From: Arthrobacter hankyongi
GTDB lineage: Bacteria > Actinomycetota > Actinomycetes > Actinomycetales > Micrococcaceae
DNA: 64,000 nucleotides
Reading direction: 5' to 3'
Assembly (NCBI RefSeq): GCF_022012395.1
Contig: NZ_JAKLTQ010000003.1
Coordinates: forward strand, 243,017 to 307,016
Under the pieces are notes generated by a model, which had not been told where the DNA came from, did no database searches, and was given only the letters and a program-made list of their open reading frames with translations. Positions within the stretch are counted from its first letter, which is position 1. Each line of letters opens with the position of its first letter. The translations under genes were made by a program, and so were the position numbers. Below are positions 63,678-64,000 of this stretch, one piece after another.

Positions 63678-63761
63678 ATGCCAGGCTTCGCAGCTGACGG
63701 CGTGTACGAACTTGAGGTTGGTCGGCTACCGAACGTGGTGGAGTTCCGCTTCAACGTCTAG
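63678..63761 (+). repeat. RFNV junction repeat, copy G, as a 27-codon frame
   Basis: ATG 63678 opens MPGFAADGVYELEVGRL then PNVVEFRFNV-stop (TAG). The core repeat is 63717-63761. Upstream residues (DG, then EV before the core) resemble copy F. Confidence 0.75.
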
Positions 63762-63818
63762 CGGGACCCCGCGGGGACCGCGGGAGCGCCACATGAAAGG
63801 ACCCCACCCGGCCGCGAC

Positions 63819-63876
63819 GAACTGCTCCCCAGAAGTTGGACTGAAGAATTCAGATCCGATTTCTGGGGAGCAGTTC
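63819..63876. promoter_or_regulatory. 14-bp inverted repeat upstream of the IS3-type gene
   Basis: GAACTGCTCCCCAG at 63819-63832 pairs with CTGGGGAGCAGTTC at 63863-63876. The right arm contains the GGGGAG ribosome-binding site of the following ATG 63878, so read-through transcripts would hide it. The left arm probably lies at or near the element end. Confidence 0.6.
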
Positions 63877-63877
63877 C

Positions 63878-64000
63878 ATGTACGAAAACAGTTCGCTATC
63901 CGAGGGCCAGCGCGCCGAGGCGATAGCTTTGTTCGATGCCGGGTATGGGCATAAGGCCGTGGCATCACAGCTTCGGATAGGCCGTAATGCGATTCGGGAT
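63878..64000 (+). CDS. IS3-family transposase, N-terminal part (cut by window end)
   Basis: The visible 41 codons read SLSEGQRAEAIALFDAGYGH then KAVASQLRIGRNAIRD, a helix-turn-helix typical of the first ORF of IS3/IS150-type elements. The rest lies beyond the window. Confidence 0.7.
   Translation, partial: MYENSSLSEGQRAEAIALFDAGYGHKAVASQLRIGRNAIRD

Noticed and set aside
47354..63761. Integron attC sites as the explanation of the junction repeats
   Set aside because: The repeat does not contain the GTTRRRY/RYYYAAC core, lacks attC-like palindromic arms in all copies, gene orientation is mixed, and its changes follow codon positions.

Overview
The window is high-GC actinobacterial DNA. Its gene content and gene order (guaA, galU-rimJ-like acetyltransferase, OpuC-type osmolyte transporter, xseB-xseA, ispH, rmuC, ychF) suggest a chromosome of the Micrococcaceae, Arthrobacter-like. 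Many core genes start at an ATG or GTG lying 6 to 8 bases behind a TANNNT -10 box, so leaderless transcription appears common here. The species assignment is an inference; no rRNA or marker search was possible.

Region 1 (1-27.6 kb) is ordinary, densely coding chromosome: purine synthesis (guaA), a very large helicase-fold protein with degenerate ATPase motifs, a SAF-domain protein, an FmdB zinc ribbon, a folate cyclo-ligase, galU, an acetyltransferase, a GlpR/SepX-like membrane protein, a TPR protein, an ArsR-type regulator with a clear operator, a NUDIX hydrolase, a four-gene osmolyte ABC transporter, an aminotransferase, PPK2, exonuclease VII, IspH, RmuC and YchF. One SnoaL-like gene is broken by frameshifts.

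Region 2 (27.6-33.1 kb) is a tight five-gene defence operon: two different N6-adenine methyltransferases, an unrecognised protein, an McrB-type AAA+ NTPase lacking the usual N-terminal DNA-binding domain, and an McrC-type nuclease. The layout resembles LlaJI-type restriction, in which McrBC-like proteins work with two methyltransferases, more than a stand-alone type IV system.

Region 3 (33.1-39.7 kb) looks like an integrated mobilisable rolling-circle plasmid: serine resolvase, HUH Rep with a hairpin in its leader, iteron-like repeats, relaxase, an overlapping MobB-like membrane protein, MobC, a small mob-operon protein and a large serine recombinase.

Region 4 (39.7-47.3 kb) is accessory DNA: a two-unit CRISPR-like repeat beside a TnpB gene, a Fic protein with a small upstream partner gene, two coupled genes built from a 52-residue tandem repeat, a DUF4238 protein, very small proteins and a frameshifted TetR gene.

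Region 5 (47.3-63.8 kb) is the most unusual. Seven copies of a sequence ending in the codons for RNVVEFRFNV plus stop, all on the + strand, sit at the borders of otherwise unrelated gene blocks. The blocks hold three copies of a PhnA-like zinc-ribbon gene, two copies of a rhodanese gene, an IS5-type element, a 925-residue coiled-coil/S1 protein, an N-terminally short NAD-glutamate dehydrogenase, an aldo/keto reductase pseudogene, the MSMEG_4193-DUF3090-SCO1664 trio, a peptidase S51 fragment and arfB. Within the last ten codons every difference between copies is synonymous, apart from one extra Val codon in one copy, so the repeat has been under protein-coding constraint. The window ends inside the start of an IS3-type element.
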